Assembly: GCA_034406715.1 (NCBI GenBank)
Contig: CP137867.1
Location: forward strand, 434,001-498,000
Direction: 5' to 3'
Length of the DNA: 64,000 bases
From: Rhodotorula mucilaginosa
Lineage: Eukaryota > Basidiomycota > Microbotryomycetes > Sporidiobolales > Sporidiobolaceae
In this document: one piece after another, positions 10,115 through 21,767 of the stretch
Layout of the letters: every line of letters starts with the position of its first letter
Position numbering within the stretch: position 1 is the first letter of the stretch
Notes under the pieces: model-generated
Told to the model about the DNA's origin: nothing
The model's input: only the letters and a program-made list of their open reading frames with translations
The model's database searches: none
Made by a program: the position numbers and the translations under genes

Positions 10115-10512
10115 AGTATACCCACAGATTTTTCCAGGTCATGTTCCCATCCCTGTACTTGTTTAGCACGTCTCGTCTGCAGCAATCTTTCGATACCGTC
10201 TGATTCCTCTGCCAGACTTCGGAGACATGTACGGCCGCCGAAGACCAACCATGACGCGATGATAGTGGTGACAGAAAGCGTGTTCCAGAAGAAATGCGGG
10301 TTGTACTAACAAAAGACAAAAGGATATGAGATGAATGTAGAGTGTCTGTGATGATGATGAAAGCTGTGCGCGGGAAGATGCAGGAAACCAGGGAGAGATT
10401 ATCAAAGCGACGGGATAGAAAGTCACGTATAAGTTGAGCAGATAGGAGAGAGTCGATAGAAGAGAGTATAGAGTCGCAGGAGCGAGGGAGAGAGAGTGGA
10501 TGAGGAAACTCC
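10115..10512. other. Convergent intergenic region
   Basis: Region between the 3' ends of two convergent genes, A/G-rich and comparatively low in GC. Probably terminator/3'-UTR sequence; no gene seen. Confidence 0.4.
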
Positions 10513-12587
10513 TCAGTAAGCGAGCCAGTCGTGCGCCTTCTTCTTGGGTTGCGGCGGTGGCGCAGCCTGCGCGACTTTTTGCAGGACGATCGCTTCACCG
10601 AAAGGTACACTGCTGCTCTGTCGACGCTGCTGTCGCTGAGCAGCGGGGGCAGAGTCGGCAATCTCGTTCAGGTGGACCGAAGACCGACGGCGCCACTCGA
10701 CGACCTTTTCGATGTCAGGGCTCGGGGTGGCCCTCGCGTGCAGGTCAAACAAGTCGGCTTGGATGTCGGACTGGTCCTGCGAGACTTCAAGGAGGGTTCC
10801 GAGCGAGTGGCGACGGCCATGCTGATCGGCTCTGGCGCCGCTGCTGGCGGCGGCGGCGTAAGGACTGGGCGACGCGAGCGCGCGGCGGCGCTGCGAAGTG
10901 GTTGTCAACGCCTGGGTCGACGCACGCCGTGAGCGAACGGGTGGGCGGCTCGAGGTGACTGCGCCGGACGGGGAGCGCGACAGCTTGTTGAGCGGAACAT
11001 CGTCGTCCTCTGGGGTCGCGCTCGAAGAGCGAGTCGGCCCCGGTGGCGGAGTCGCAGGCTTCGCCTCGCTGCCACCATTACCGCCTCCACGCTTCAGCAA
11101 GAGGCTGAGATTGCTGACCGACATGCGCGAAGACCGCTTCGTCGAAGCGTCGGCCGCTTTGGCCGCGCCCCCCGCTCCGAGCAGGTACAGGCTGGAATCG
11201 ACGCTCCGTCGAGCTTCTCGACGACGTTGCGCCTCGGCCTCCTTGCGCTGCTTCTCTTGGTACATGGCGAGGGCCTTTTCTGCCTCGACTTTCTCGTTGG
11301 CGGTACCTTGCAGCCTGTCAGCAGGGTCAGAGAAAACAGGATTAGCTGGTTGAAGAAAACGTAGAAGCTGACGCCAGGCCGCACGCACGTCGACATGCGC
11401 TTCTTGTGCCGTTCTTCCAGCTCGCCAAATTCCATGATCTGCGCCCCGCTGGAAGCCTTCTTGCCGTTGACGGGATTGGCCCCGTTCGGCGGACTCGCTT
11501 TCCTGCGTTCACCGATCGCGATCCGCTCGGCGCCGGTCGTCGTCTGAGCGCGGCGATTCTTCCCATAATACGGGTCGAACGTCGAAGGTGCCGTCAGGTC
11601 GATCAGGGTACCGGTCCGCCCGATGGCGGCGAGGGAACGCTGCGTGTCTTCGCGGGGCAGACTGCGCGGGGCAGCGAGGGCTTCCAGCGTCGGCGAAGGC
11701 GGAAGCAGGGCGGGCGGGATCGACAAGGAAGCCCGGGAGCGAGAGGTCGGCAATGCGAGCGACGGGGTGGAGGAGGAGCCCGTTTTGGCGCCGAGAGCCG
11801 GCGAGGGGGACGAGAGGGCGTACATTGACACGCGCTGCGGGATCACCGGGGATGATTTCGAGCGCACCGCAGCGAGTGGGAGATCGTCGTCGTCGTCGTC
11901 GTGGTCCGCCTCGTTCATGAGATCTTGCAGTTTCGGCGAAGTGGCGAGGACCCCCCTCGATGCCGAAGTCGGCAAGGCGAGCGAGTGCATCGAGATGGCC
12001 CGAGATTGCCGCCGCGGCTGCGGAGACGCGACTTGGATCTGGCGTTCCGAGAGGTACGAGTCGCGTTTCGAGGTCGGAGCCGAGCGGGAGGAGGTTTGCT
12101 CTGAAGACTGGATCACGGCGAGAGCCGGCCGACGACTGCCGCCATCGGAGCTGCTGCCCTCGCGTGACAAGCTTGGTGCCCCTTCTGCCGTCGCAGGTGG
12201 AGCGATCGTGGCAACTTTAGGGGAGCTGAACGAAGCCGGCTCGCCGTACGTGAGCTCGATGCGCGGGAGAAAGTCGATCGAAGCGCGCTGCGGAGTCGAG
12301 TCGAGCTTGTACGACTTGAACGTCGACATTGATCCTCGCGAGCGGTCCTTCTCCATCGTAGCTGCTTCCAAGACGACGACGGTGCGGTCGTCGCTCGAGG
12401 ACGACCCGCCTCGAGCTCCTGCCGCGTCGGCGACGGTCTCTTGCCCGTACTTTTGCTCCCAGTGTCGAAGCTCGTCGCGACTCTGCCGGCGGTTGCGAGC
12501 GCCTTGCTTGGCTTCTCGCTTTGCTCGCTCCTCTTGCGCAGCTTTGGTCGCCGCGTCGGGCTTGCGCAACCGGGAAAAGAACCCCAT
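10513..12587 (-). CDS. Uncharacterised disordered protein with conserved termini
   Basis: Not recognised. Two exons (12587-11389, 11314-10513) give 666 residues. The intron has a GTGCGT donor and CTGACAG acceptor and restores the frame as RMSTLQGTANEKVEAEKAL. The N-terminus (MGFFSRLRKPDAATKAAQEE) is basic and helical and may be amphipathic. The bulk is Ser/Pro/Ala-rich with many RRxS-type sites, a run of six Asp, and a short coiled-coil region (KVEAEKALAMYQEKQRKEA) after the intron. The C-terminus ends PKKKAHDWLAY. The composition suggests a phosphorylated scaffold, but nothing identifies a function. The long plus-strand frame across it is an antisense shadow. Confidence 0.75.
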
Positions 12588-13786
12588 GCTGGTCTAGTCT
12601 TGTTGGGAGAGTAGTGGTTCGGCGTGCGTCTCTTTCGGCTCTTGCGAGGAGCCGGCGGGTTGTGCGGTCGCTAGGAGCGAGCTGGCTCTATCGGAGACCG
12701 GATGGGAGAGGGAAAACTGCCGGGAACGGGTGAGCTTGTACCGGCAGTGACTTTCGAGGGGGCGGAGTTTCCGCAGGTGAAGAACAGCGCTCGACTCACC
12801 TTGGAAGGGGTAGTCTCTTGTGACCTAGCGGCTCGTTGATGCGGTTCAGAAGCTCGATGCGTGAGTGAAGAACTGGGCAGCGAGTCGGCGCAGGCGAGCT
12901 ATCAGGTGGTCGGCGTTCGTGTCTGCAGCTGGTCGATGTCCGTCCGCTGAACCGTGCGCTCGATCTCTCGCGCTTTGGTCGACTCTCGGCGTGGTCTATG
13001 CTGGTGACAGGTGTCTCTGGGCCGGTCGCAAGGGCGACAAGGTGGCGTGCGAACGTGGCGAGGCGGGCGACGGTCGGGATCTCGGTCTCGACGTGCGGGC
13101 AGGTGGGCTCACAACTAGCGGCCGCGTCGGGAGGTAGCGGTGGCGGGTGCAGGGCGACTATGCAAAGCGTCGACTGAGTGCACGCACACGCGCTGAACAG
13201 GGTGCCAACGCTCACCCGTTGCCTCAAGAGGACGCGGGGAAGGGAAGCGCGTTCGGAGCTGAGACCTTCGAAAAGGGCACGCGCGATCTTGCAGGCTTCG
13301 AGGCCCAAGGAGGGCTGCACTGAGCCTATCTATCGAGATGCACAGGCAGGTGAAGCGGGCTAAGATGGCAATGGTAGGCACTCAAGTGTAGAGGCTCTCG
13401 GGCAGCTCGGCGTCGTTGGAATCGAGAGCCTTCGAATTCATTTCCGAGTGACTCCTTCGATCGGCGCACCTCCCCCCACATTGTTCCACTTTCACATGTT
13501 ATCACGCACCTCCTCCTCGAGTTGGAAGATCCGATTGAGGACTAGACGCAGTGAGAGGGACAGCAAAACGTATCACATCAGGAGGGTCGGAGAACGCTAC
13601 AACAGAGGCAGCAGTTGGGCAGAAGAGGCGCGCAGGAAGCGTGCGCGGATAGCAGGGGCAACGGAACAGGGAGGCGAAACGGGGTGGAAGCACAACAAGG
13701 AGTACGGGGACGTGGAACAGGACGGTGGACAACAGATAGGAAAGGAGAAGAGGGCGAAGGGGATTCGCAGCATGGCCGCGTCGAGC
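12588..13786 (-). other. Unresolved intergenic region with exon-like minus-strand segments
   Basis: About 1.2 kb with no complete gene model. The minus strand holds several peptide-like pieces: MNSKALDSNDAELPESLYT starting at 13441, GLEACKIARALFEGLSSERA (about 13310-13250), VARLATFARHLVALATG (about 13060-13010), REIERTVQRTDIDQLQTR (about 12970-12915) and HSRIELLNRINEPLG (about 12870-12825). Plausible donor and acceptor sites lie near several of them. I could not join them into one continuous frame, because a stop follows the first piece with no usable donor. Either a small multi-exon gene is present or these are chance. No family was recognised. Confidence 0.3.
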
Positions 13787-16700
13787 TCACGATTCAGACA
13801 TGGGCGCAGAGGACCGATCGAGGGGCCGTAACCGCGAGCCACCACGGCGACCGAGAGCAGCGCCGTCCGTGCCGACGGTACCAGAGGTGGCGGATCCCGA
13901 ACCCGACGACGCATCAGGCATCTGCCAGATCCGCACCGTCCGGTCGTCGGAGCAACTCGCCCACATCGCCGTCGCGCCTCGGCCGTTCGTCGAGCTCGTC
14001 GACGCCGCCCGATTCCACGCAACGGCGTTGACCGTGCGCGAGTGGCCCGAGATCGAATGCACCAGCCTACCCGTGTCGCGGTGGTAGACGTAGATCTTGC
14101 CGTCCGCCGACCCAGTCAGGATAAAGTTCTCGGACGCGCCGCCGAAGCTCGTCCGGATGACGAATTCGCCTTGGTCGTGACCCGTAAACTTGCGCACGAC
14201 CGTGCCGTCGTCGAGGTCGATCAGCAGAATCTCCTGCGGGCGCGCCGGTGGTCACGTCAGCACCTGGCTCCATTGCGTCTTCGTCTTCAGAGTCCGCTCC
14301 ACCGTCTCTCGGGGCCGTACCTTCGGTGCATGGCTGACAATCGCGTAGCGCGAATCGCTCGTGACCGCGACCGACGTAAGCTCTCGAGGCTGGACCAGTT
14401 CGCTGCGTGCAGAAAAGAATCAACATCTGCGTCAGTACACGATCTCTGAGGTAGATCACAAGCAAGAGACAGGAAAGGAAAGCGTACTAGAGCATCTCGC
14501 TTTCGCTGCCGAGAGCGCCGCCTCCCACCGGCAAGCGGAACACGCTCACGCGTTTCTCGTGCCTCGCTCCGATCGTCGGGTGCCCGTTCCCGTTCGCCTG
14601 CGCGCCAGCGTTCGCAGGCGTGATACTTCGACTCGAAGTCCGACTCGGGATCATGTGCGGCTCGGTCGTGTCGGCGCGACCGACGCAGATCAGCTTGGTT
14701 CCGTCGGGAGTGATGACGAGGTCGACGATTCGTGACGGGCACCGGGTGAGGTAGGACGTGACATTTCCCGCGAGGTCCTGTGGCGCGCAAACAAGTCAGC
14801 TATGCCCTTCGCGTACTCGACGCTTCCGTGTGTGGCCCGAAACATACCCAGAAGCAGATCTTGGAGTCCATTCCTCCTGACACGAATCCACGGCCGTCCG
14901 GAAGCCATGCGAGAGCGCCGATCGCGTAGTCATGTCGTGCAAGCGTGGCGATACAGACACCGGTCTACGGGTGGCAAAGTCGTTGTTAAAACGATGCAAA
15001 GAGGGCGGACTCAAGGATCCCGGGCAAACGGCTCACCTCGGTATTCCACATCTTGATGATAGCCTCGGCGGCGGTCAGCAAGATGGAGTCGTCTGGCGAC
15101 CACGCAATGCACGAGACGGGGTCGGCGTGCTCGCGCAAAATCTTCTCCAGCGTGAAGCCAGACTGCGTTCGGTTCGAAAAGGGGTGGGCGTTAGCGACTT
15201 CGTCTTCCTTGGCGTGCTGAGCAGATATCGAGGACTCACGTTGACTTTCCACAGCATGACGGTCCGGTCTTTCCCGGCCGTTGCGAGCCATTCACCATTG
15301 TGGCTCCATTCGAGCCTCCACACCTCGTCCGAGTGATCTTGCAGCACATGACTCATCGCTGTCGGGAACGCGCCTGTGTCTTGCGCATCGGCGTCCATCA
15401 GGAGCGAGAAAGGTTCAGAGGCGGAGGGAGGGATCGCGTGATGTCGTTGCTGGTAGGCTTGCGCTTGACCGAGTAACGTGGCCAGTCGTCGTTGAGGAAG
15501 CATGACTGTCGGCGAGATGTAGTCTGATCCGCAGTACGAGCATCGATGGTCAACGAACATGCTTAAAGGACAGACATGGAGGGAATGGGCGTACCTTGCA
15601 GCTGGAGGAGCAGCTGCTCGCGCGAGGACCCTGCAGCGCCGTCCCAGTTTGCTCGGGAACGCAAGTCCTCCGGGTCCATGCACATGATCAGGCTGTCGCG
15701 GGCAGAAAGTCGATTGTCGTCAGCATCTCCTCGTACTCGACTGGAGAGTCTGCTGGGACGTGTTGCTCACCTGGACAGGAAGTGCAGACGATTCGGGTCG
15801 CCGTCGAGCGGAGAGAGCTCGTTTCGCAAAACTGTCAAGGCCTTCTTGGTCTCCTTGGCCTCGACCGCTTCGAGGAACTTTTGCTGTCGGATGGCGAACT
15901 TGACAGGCTGAAACGACAAGGACGATTGATCAGGATGAGAGGGCGAGTCTGCCAAGGATAGTCCGAGGAGCGGACTGGACGCGAGGAAACGTACCTTCAA
16001 GTTGACGGTCGGATCGATGGGCAGACTTTCAAGGAGCTGTTCGACGTCGACCCATCGGCCCTCGAGAACAGCCCGTCGGAACTGGCCGACGGCGGGCGGC
16101 TCGAGGGAGAACCCAGACTCGGTCTGGAGGGCTTGTGCAGTTCCCCTGCACATCGACACCAAGCAGTGAGTTTTTGCGTGGCGCATGAGGATACAGGGCA
16201 AAGCACAAGAGGCACGCACGTGTAGCCCATGTCCTCAAAAGCTTGCATGGCCAATCGCACAAACTCGCGCCGATCGAGATTGCTGCCCTTCCAGAGCGGC
16301 ACAAAGCCTTCATCGCCTTCATACTCCATCGCGTCCAGTCTCCTCGAGGGTTTATCGCCATCGCTTACGCTCGTCGAGCGGTCGGCGTCTAGTTGGTTCG
16401 CAGCCACGTCGAGGCCATTGCCGTTCGAATGTCCATTGGTCATCGAGGAAGAGTGTCCGTTCGCCGAATGCGCTTCGGGGAAAGAAGGCAGATCGGCTCC
16501 CGGTCGCTCGGGAGAGTTGACCATCTTGACGCCGCCTCGATGAGTCGACTCGCGAGCGGCGATGTGGGCTCCTGCGCTGCTCCCGATGGCGGTCGGGTTC
16601 GACTCGAGAGCCACCCCGGCGGCAGACGGTGAGGGATCCGAGGTCCGAAGCTTCTTGCGAGCTTGGTCGCTCGCCTCGTCCGAGTGTCCGGACGACTCGC

Positions 16701-16800
16701 GACGTCTGCGCAGACTGATCGGAGCCGGTTCGGCTGAGAGGGGAAGAGAGGGGGCGGAAGCGGCGGGACGAGGTGGGGAGCCTGGATTGGACGATGTCAC
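13787..16800 (-). CDS. GID7: GID/CTLH E3 ubiquitin ligase subunit Gid7 (WDR26 homolog)
   Basis: Gid7/WDR26 scaffolds higher-order GID/CTLH ubiquitin-ligase assemblies. Ten exons (16800-16220, 16145-15995, 15907-15771, 15692-15595, 15523-15240, 15162-15037, 14964-14848, 14777-14488, 14402-14321, 14233-13787) encode 770 residues. After a disordered Ser/Pro-rich N-terminus comes a LisH motif (REFVRLAMQAFEDMGYT). A CTLH region follows (GQFRRAVLEGRWVDVEQLL, then KFAIRQQKFLEAVEAKETKKAL and DYISPTVMLPQRRLATLL). WD40 blades fill the C-terminal half (HSDEVWRLEWSHNGEWLATA, PVSCIAWSPDDSILLTA, WLPDGRGFVSGGMDSKICFW, GASENFILTGSADGKIYVY). The tail after the last blade is Ser/Gly-rich. Every intron keeps frame. 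The order LisH-CTLH-WD40 is specific to this family. It is the only GID subunit in the window. Confidence 0.93.
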
Positions 16801-17276
16801 GAGGGGCGGACGTCTTCACTGGGCGGGTCGGGGAGACGAGAGTGCAGCTGTAGACTCGATTGACTCCTCCGGCTGCCGATCAGCCTGTCGGACTCGAGTC
16901 TGGCGGAGAGGGATGACGATGCAAGGGTTGGCGAGAGATGAGCGGGCGAGGTGCGGCGAGTGGCGGCTGCAGCTCGAGCTTCGGCGCTCTACGTGGCGAT
17001 AGGTTCGATGATATGGCTCAGTCGACGAGGCTCGGTTCGTCCACGAGTCACAGGAAAGCACGAGAGCGACGAGTTGTCGACGCTCGAGTCTCTCGCTGGC
17101 CATCGTTCCGCAGCGAAAACTTTTCCGGGATGGCCAACGAATGTAGTCTTCCTTTGCCTTTATACTCAGTAACGTTTCTCTTTCCAACTTCCTTGGCCTG
17201 TCGCGAAAGCGTCAAGGCGGTCTTCGAGGCCCAAAAAATTATGTGCCAGGGTTCGAAAACGAAAAAAAAATCATAT
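16801..17276. other. Upstream region of GID7, downstream of MetX gene
   Basis: Both neighbours are on the minus strand, so this holds the GID7 promoter and the 3' end of the acetyltransferase transcript. An AAAAAAAA run lies near 17263. No gene recognised. Confidence 0.4.
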
Positions 17277-19215
17277 CTACAGCTCAAAATCCGTCTCCAA
17301 GAACCCCTTGACGGCGTGGCTGACACCGACCACATCGAGGAGAAAAGTGTCGTGACCCCAAGGTTGGTTCAGCTCGTAATAGACGACGTGCGGGTTCCCG
17401 TTCGCCTTGAGGCACTCGGCCAGTTCGCGCTGCTGCTCGATCGGGAACAGCGTGTCGGATTGGACGCCCATGACGAGAGTGGGGTGGTTCCGCAGTCGCG
17501 AGAGTCCCCGCGTCAAGTCCGGCAGGTAGGCGTGCGAAGATGGCAAGGACGAGATGAACGGTTTCGGCTCCGAGGAGTCGCGCGCCGCCTTTCTCCGTTT
17601 CGGCGGCGCAGAGTGCGAGCTCGACGGCGTTGCGCCCGACTGCTGAACTCCACATGACGTCTGCGACGGCAACGCTCCGGCGTCGCGGGCGGCCCTTCGG
17701 CGCTCGAGGTCGGCCAGAGCCTCCTGACTCATGTCGAAGAGGTCCATCGCTTTCGAGATGTAGATGAGCGAGTTGGCGTCGTACTTGAGGCAGAAGAGCT
17801 CGCCTTGATGGTCGAGGTAGGTCTCGATCAAGAAGTCGGGGCAAAGGACCGGAGGAGAAGGGATATGGGTTTCGAGAGCGGTCGCATCAAAGGCGTCAGG
17901 GGCGGGCGAGAGGTCTCGTCTCCGACGACCGAAACGCTGCTCCCACTCTGGTCCCGAGCGATAGGTGATCGTGGCAATTTCTGCAGGCCAGGGGGCACGC
18001 GTCAACTCAAGAGGCTCGGACGCAAGTCGAGGGTCTCGCCACACTGGAGCCGAGCCTCCCTCAGCATCCAGTGGGGAGCGCACGGCTTCGGGCGACGGCG
18101 CGAAAGTAGCTCCACTCACGTCGTGCGAGTTTCATTCCGGTATGCGGGGGCAGGTCTTCGTAGTAGAACCCTCGCTTCCAGTTCGGATCGGCCATCAAGA
18201 CTGCCGACACCTCAGAAAAGTCAACATCAAGGTTCTCCGCTGCCCGTACCCCGTCAAGAAGACCGATGTGAGACTCACCACTCCTCTGGGCATACCGCAT
18301 GGCCATGCTGGCGGGACTGCTCCGCGCCGTGCCGCTGATACTGACGACCTTCCCAACTCGCTCCGGTTCGAGATGCGCCGCCGCGATGCTCTGCATGCCG
18401 CCCATACTGCTCCCGACGCTCGCAGCGAGTTTCTGAATTCCGAGGTGCGACAAGAGTTCGAATTGGGCGCGGACCATGTCGAAGACGCTCAGAACGGGAA
18501 AGCGGGTCGCGTAGGGTTTCCCGTCCGACGGATCGAGCGACGAAGGTCCCGTCGAGCCGTAACACCCTCCGAGGACGTTGGTGCAGATCACAAAGAACTT
18601 GTCCGTGTCGAGGGCCTTGCCCGGGCCGATGAACTTTTCCCACCACCCTTCTGCCGGGTTGGCCGCGGTCGAATGGGCATGCGACGATGCCGAGAGTCCG
18701 GTATGCAACAGGACGGCGTTCGATCGGTCCGCATTGAGTTCGCCCCAGGTTTCGTACGCGAGATCAAACTCGGGAAGGTGCCCTCCGTAATCGAGAGCGA
18801 AGGGCTGGCGGTGGTGGTAGGTTTGGTAACCCGACACGACGTTGGCATAGGCGGGTTCTGGTCCCTCTGGATCGTCCTTTTCAGTCCCGGCCGGTTCTGC
18901 GCCAGGACCGAGGATGTTGTATGACGCGGCGGCACTCGTCGAGGGCGGCGACTCGAAAGCACGCCATCGCGCCTGGTTCCGCTCTTCGAGCAATCGAGCG
19001 GTCCTGACTTCGTGCTGGTCGAGGCATGGGAACGCAAGGGCCGGGTTCGAGCCGGTAGTGCGGCCCAGGGAGGCGTGTGGCGGCTCGTATGGCGATTCCG
19101 AGTTGGCGAGTGGAGCAGCAGTTCGGACAGCGGGTCGTACGCGAGCAGCCGCATGAGCGCTGCGCTGAGTGGCTCCGATCAGGCGCTGTGATGTCGAAGC
19201 GACTTTGCTTGCCAT
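17277..19215 (-). CDS. MetX-family O-acetyltransferase (probable mitochondrial serine O-acetyltransferase)
   Basis: MetX-fold enzymes acetylate homoserine or, in the fungal CysA/Cys2 branch, serine, feeding cysteine and methionine synthesis. Three exons (19215-18279, 18200-18120, 17980-17277) give 573 residues. Visible are the nucleophile elbow [10 protein letters not shown], the glycine-rich [17 protein letters not shown], the [17 protein letters not shown] strand, and the C-terminal Asp and His of the triad region ([18 protein letters not shown]). The N-terminal 35 residues are rich in Arg, Ser and Ala with no acidic residue, as in a mitochondrial presequence. The start at 19215 is chosen for this; an in-frame ATG lies 16 codons upstream. 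Overall wording (PCLDQHEVR, then [15 protein letters not shown]) is closer to CysA/Cys2 than to Met2, but substrate cannot be settled by eye. An insertion with a PPKRRKAAR basic run lies before the last strand. Confidence 0.88.
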
Positions 19216-19509
19216 CCTCGACCCAGAAGATGCAGTGCGAGAGGAGCAGCAGCACCAGCTCACGCAATCACGCGAGAGTCTGATTTCTCAGCTTTGTGCA
19301 ATCTCCGCGGCGGCAACGCTCACGTCATTGCTTTGATTTCTGTAGCACCCTTGCTCCGTGCGATGTTGCCGTGGCACATACAGATCATTCGAACGGTCAA
19401 GAGAAAGGCAAGAAAGGGAACAGTTATTTCGATTCCGATTGATTCCGAGGGGAGAGAAGGATTTGTACGACAACACGGGAACTACATGGGGGCACCACTT
19501 GTAAAAAAC

Positions 19510-20550
19510 TCAGAATGCATAGACGTGACTCGGTTTCCGCTTGAGCTTGATGCCGTCTGTCGGGGCAACCTGCTGCTCGAGGTCGAGGAGCCAGGACGGC
19601 TTCTTTGGCGAGACTCCCTCGCGACCGCTTTCCTCCTGCGGGACGTCCCCGCCGTCGGCCAGGACAGTGAGGCGGCTCAGGCCCGATACCGTCGAGGCCA
19701 TGCACGGGCTGGACGGAGCCGAGAGGGGCGAGAGTGCCGGCTCGGCGACGGGCGATTTGGCCGTGCGGGAGAGGAGGGCCGGCGCGCGATCTCTCAGGGT
19801 CGTGATGGACGGCGACGACGGGAGCGGTTTGAGCGCGGGGAGGTCGAGCTTCATCGAGATGCCCGACCGGCGAGTTGCGATGGTCGGCGGGAGAGGGACC
19901 GACTCGGGATCATTTTCCGCGGCGGCGGGAGAGGAACGTGCGCCGATGTGGGACGGCGCCAACGTCGGCGAGCCTGCGCACGAATAGTTGAAGCGCTCCT
20001 TCTCGTTGGCGGGAGTAGACGGCAGTGGCGACCCAAAGCCAGACCCGGCATACGAAGAGACGTTGTCGCCGTCCGTCCAGAGCGACGGGGTCGAGACGCC
20101 CGACGAGTAACTCGATTCGCCGCCGTCCGAGTAGAGGCGGTCGCGCTCTCCCAGGGCGAAATACGACGGGTCCGAGCGGTCTGCCATAGACCGGCTACGG
20201 GACGCGGACGAGGTCGACGAGCGGGGCGGCGACGAGGCCGCGGAAGGAGCCGGACCCGTCGGAGGGGACCCCGCCGGCGTCGCGGCGTAGGACTCGAGCG
20301 CCTGGTGGCACCGGTCGTGGAACATTTGTTCGGCCTCCTCGACGACGCCAGTCCCGAGGGGAGCGAGCGAGTCGAGCAGGTCGTCGTCGGTGACTTCCGA
20401 GTAACGGGCCTCGAACATGTCGGCGACGCTGAGGTTGTGGAGCGCGAGTTCGCTCAGGCTGCGAGCCTGGAGGTAGAAATCCGAGCGCTGTGTGCGACGA
20501 GCGGCTGGGCGCAGGACGGGCGAGTGCGGTGAAGGGGGAGAGGAGGCCAT
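19510..20550 (-). CDS. Uncharacterised Ser/Pro-rich protein, single exon
   Basis: Not recognised. One uninterrupted exon gives 346 residues from the ATG at 20550 (MASSPPSPHS); an in-frame ATG eight codons upstream is also possible. The first hundred residues contain the only ordered-looking stretch: SDFYLQARSLSELALHNLSVADMFEARY, then DDDLLDSLAPLG and an acidic helix ending in a His/Cys-containing segment. The rest is Ser/Pro/Gly-rich with SPxxP and RxxS motifs and ends KLKRKPSHVYAF. It is one of few intronless genes here. The long antisense frame on the plus strand follows its codon bias and is not a gene. Confidence 0.65.
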   Translation of the reverse strand: MASSPPSPHSPVLRPAARRTQRSDFYLQARSLSELALHNLSVADMFEARYSEVTDDDLLDSLAPLGTGVVEEAEQMFHDRCHQALESYAATPAGSPPTGPAPSAASSPPRSSTSSASRSRSMADRSDPSYFALGERDRLYSDGGESSYSSGVSTPSLWTDGDNVSSYAGSGFGSPLPSTPANEKERFNYSCAGSPTLAPSHIGARSSPAAAENDPESVPLPPTIATRRSGISMKLDLPALKPLPSSPSITTLRDRAPALLSRTAKSPVAEPALSPLSAPSSPCMASTVSGLSRLTVLADGGDVPQEESGREGVSPKKPSWLLDLEQQVAPTDGIKLKRKPSHVYAF

Positions 20551-21767
20551 GTTTGGTCCGGCGGGTTGGAGCAAGTTGCCGGCGACTTCGGAAAAAGAGG
20601 GTTCAAAGAATCCGGCTAACGTGTCGATCGTTCTTGACTCTGCGCGGTCTGCCGTCGTCCGTGCACAGAGGTGTACAAGAGGGGCAGGTATAGTGCGAAC
20701 GGTGTGATTTGCAGGAGCAAGGAGACAAGAGCTGCACCCTCAATCCAGCCCTGCAATCAAGAGGCTCTTGAAATCGACAACCGCCTCCCTTCTCTGGAGC
20801 AGCTGAGAACGGTGCCCCGGAAGAAAGATGCTCGCGTGCGGGCAGGAAGGAGCCGCGCTTGGGTTTCGGCGTGCAGATCGCTTGTCGAGTTCCGCCGCAT
20901 AAGTTACAGTATGCATACAGAACAGTGGCAGGCCGCGCCCAAAAGGGATGGGACCGTGTAAGCACGGTAAGGCTCCACGCATTAACCGCCAATCCAAGAG
21001 GACGAAATGGGATTCGCCAAACTGGGAACGTTCGAGTCTTGGTTCCGGAAAACGTTGGTACGTGCGCGCGAGCATAGAAAAGCAGCTGCGACCGAAAGGG
21101 TCCAGAAGTATAACAGGCGCAGCTGCGTTGCGAGGGACCATTGACCCTGCGAGAATTGACCGACCTGATCTTGATCAGGATTCAGGAAGTAAGAAAGCGC
21201 CGGCGCGGCGAGCTCAAAGGGCCGGCGTACGCAATTAGCTGAGCTCGTGCGCTGATCATGCGGTCTGCATTGGGTGAAGCGACGGCTGAGCTGACCAGCG
21301 ACGTGTGGCATATACTGTATATGCATAATAGTCAGTAACGAGAAGCGGCGGTGAAAGCTGAAATAGGACCGAATCGGCGGGCCGCCGCGCGCATGAGGAG
21401 TCCCAGAGCGGGATGCATGCACTCAGGCCTTCGACGTCCGCTGAGTCTGCTTGTAACTTATGGATCAATAAGCTGCGAGATCGCTGCATACACATAGCGG
21501 TACTTGGAAAGCACCCGTCAACGTGTGCGCACTGTGAGCGATGCACGTTCGTACTTCGCCTGCTTGTTCGCAGCCTGGGCGAAAGTTAGCGGAAACAGGA
21601 GATACATGAGATCAGTCGTTCAAACTTCAGGCTGGCTTAAGAGCTCTTTGAAGGGTTTGCGCACGTTGAGAGAAAGATCAGCTTCCCCAGGTATGTAAGC
21701 GAGCCGATGCGATGCGCGAACGTTATCGCGAAGTCAGGGGGCGGGCAAACGTTGGGCATGCATCAAG
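20551..21767. other. Gene-poor, lower-GC intergenic region
   Basis: About 1.2 kb between two minus-strand genes. Base composition is more balanced than in the flanks, with AT-rich patches such as tatactgtatatgcataa near 21310. Short frames exist on both strands but none has family signatures or splice-consistent continuation. No transposon coding sequence, terminal repeat or tRNA was recognised. Confidence 0.4.

Noticed and set aside
11623-12597. 324-codon plus-strand frame antisense to the 10513 gene
   Set aside because: Mirrors low-complexity coding sequence on the other strand and lacks recognisable motifs.
19294-20532. 412-codon plus-strand frame antisense to the 19510 gene
   Set aside because: Arg/Gly-biased shadow of the minus-strand Ser/Pro-rich gene; no family features.
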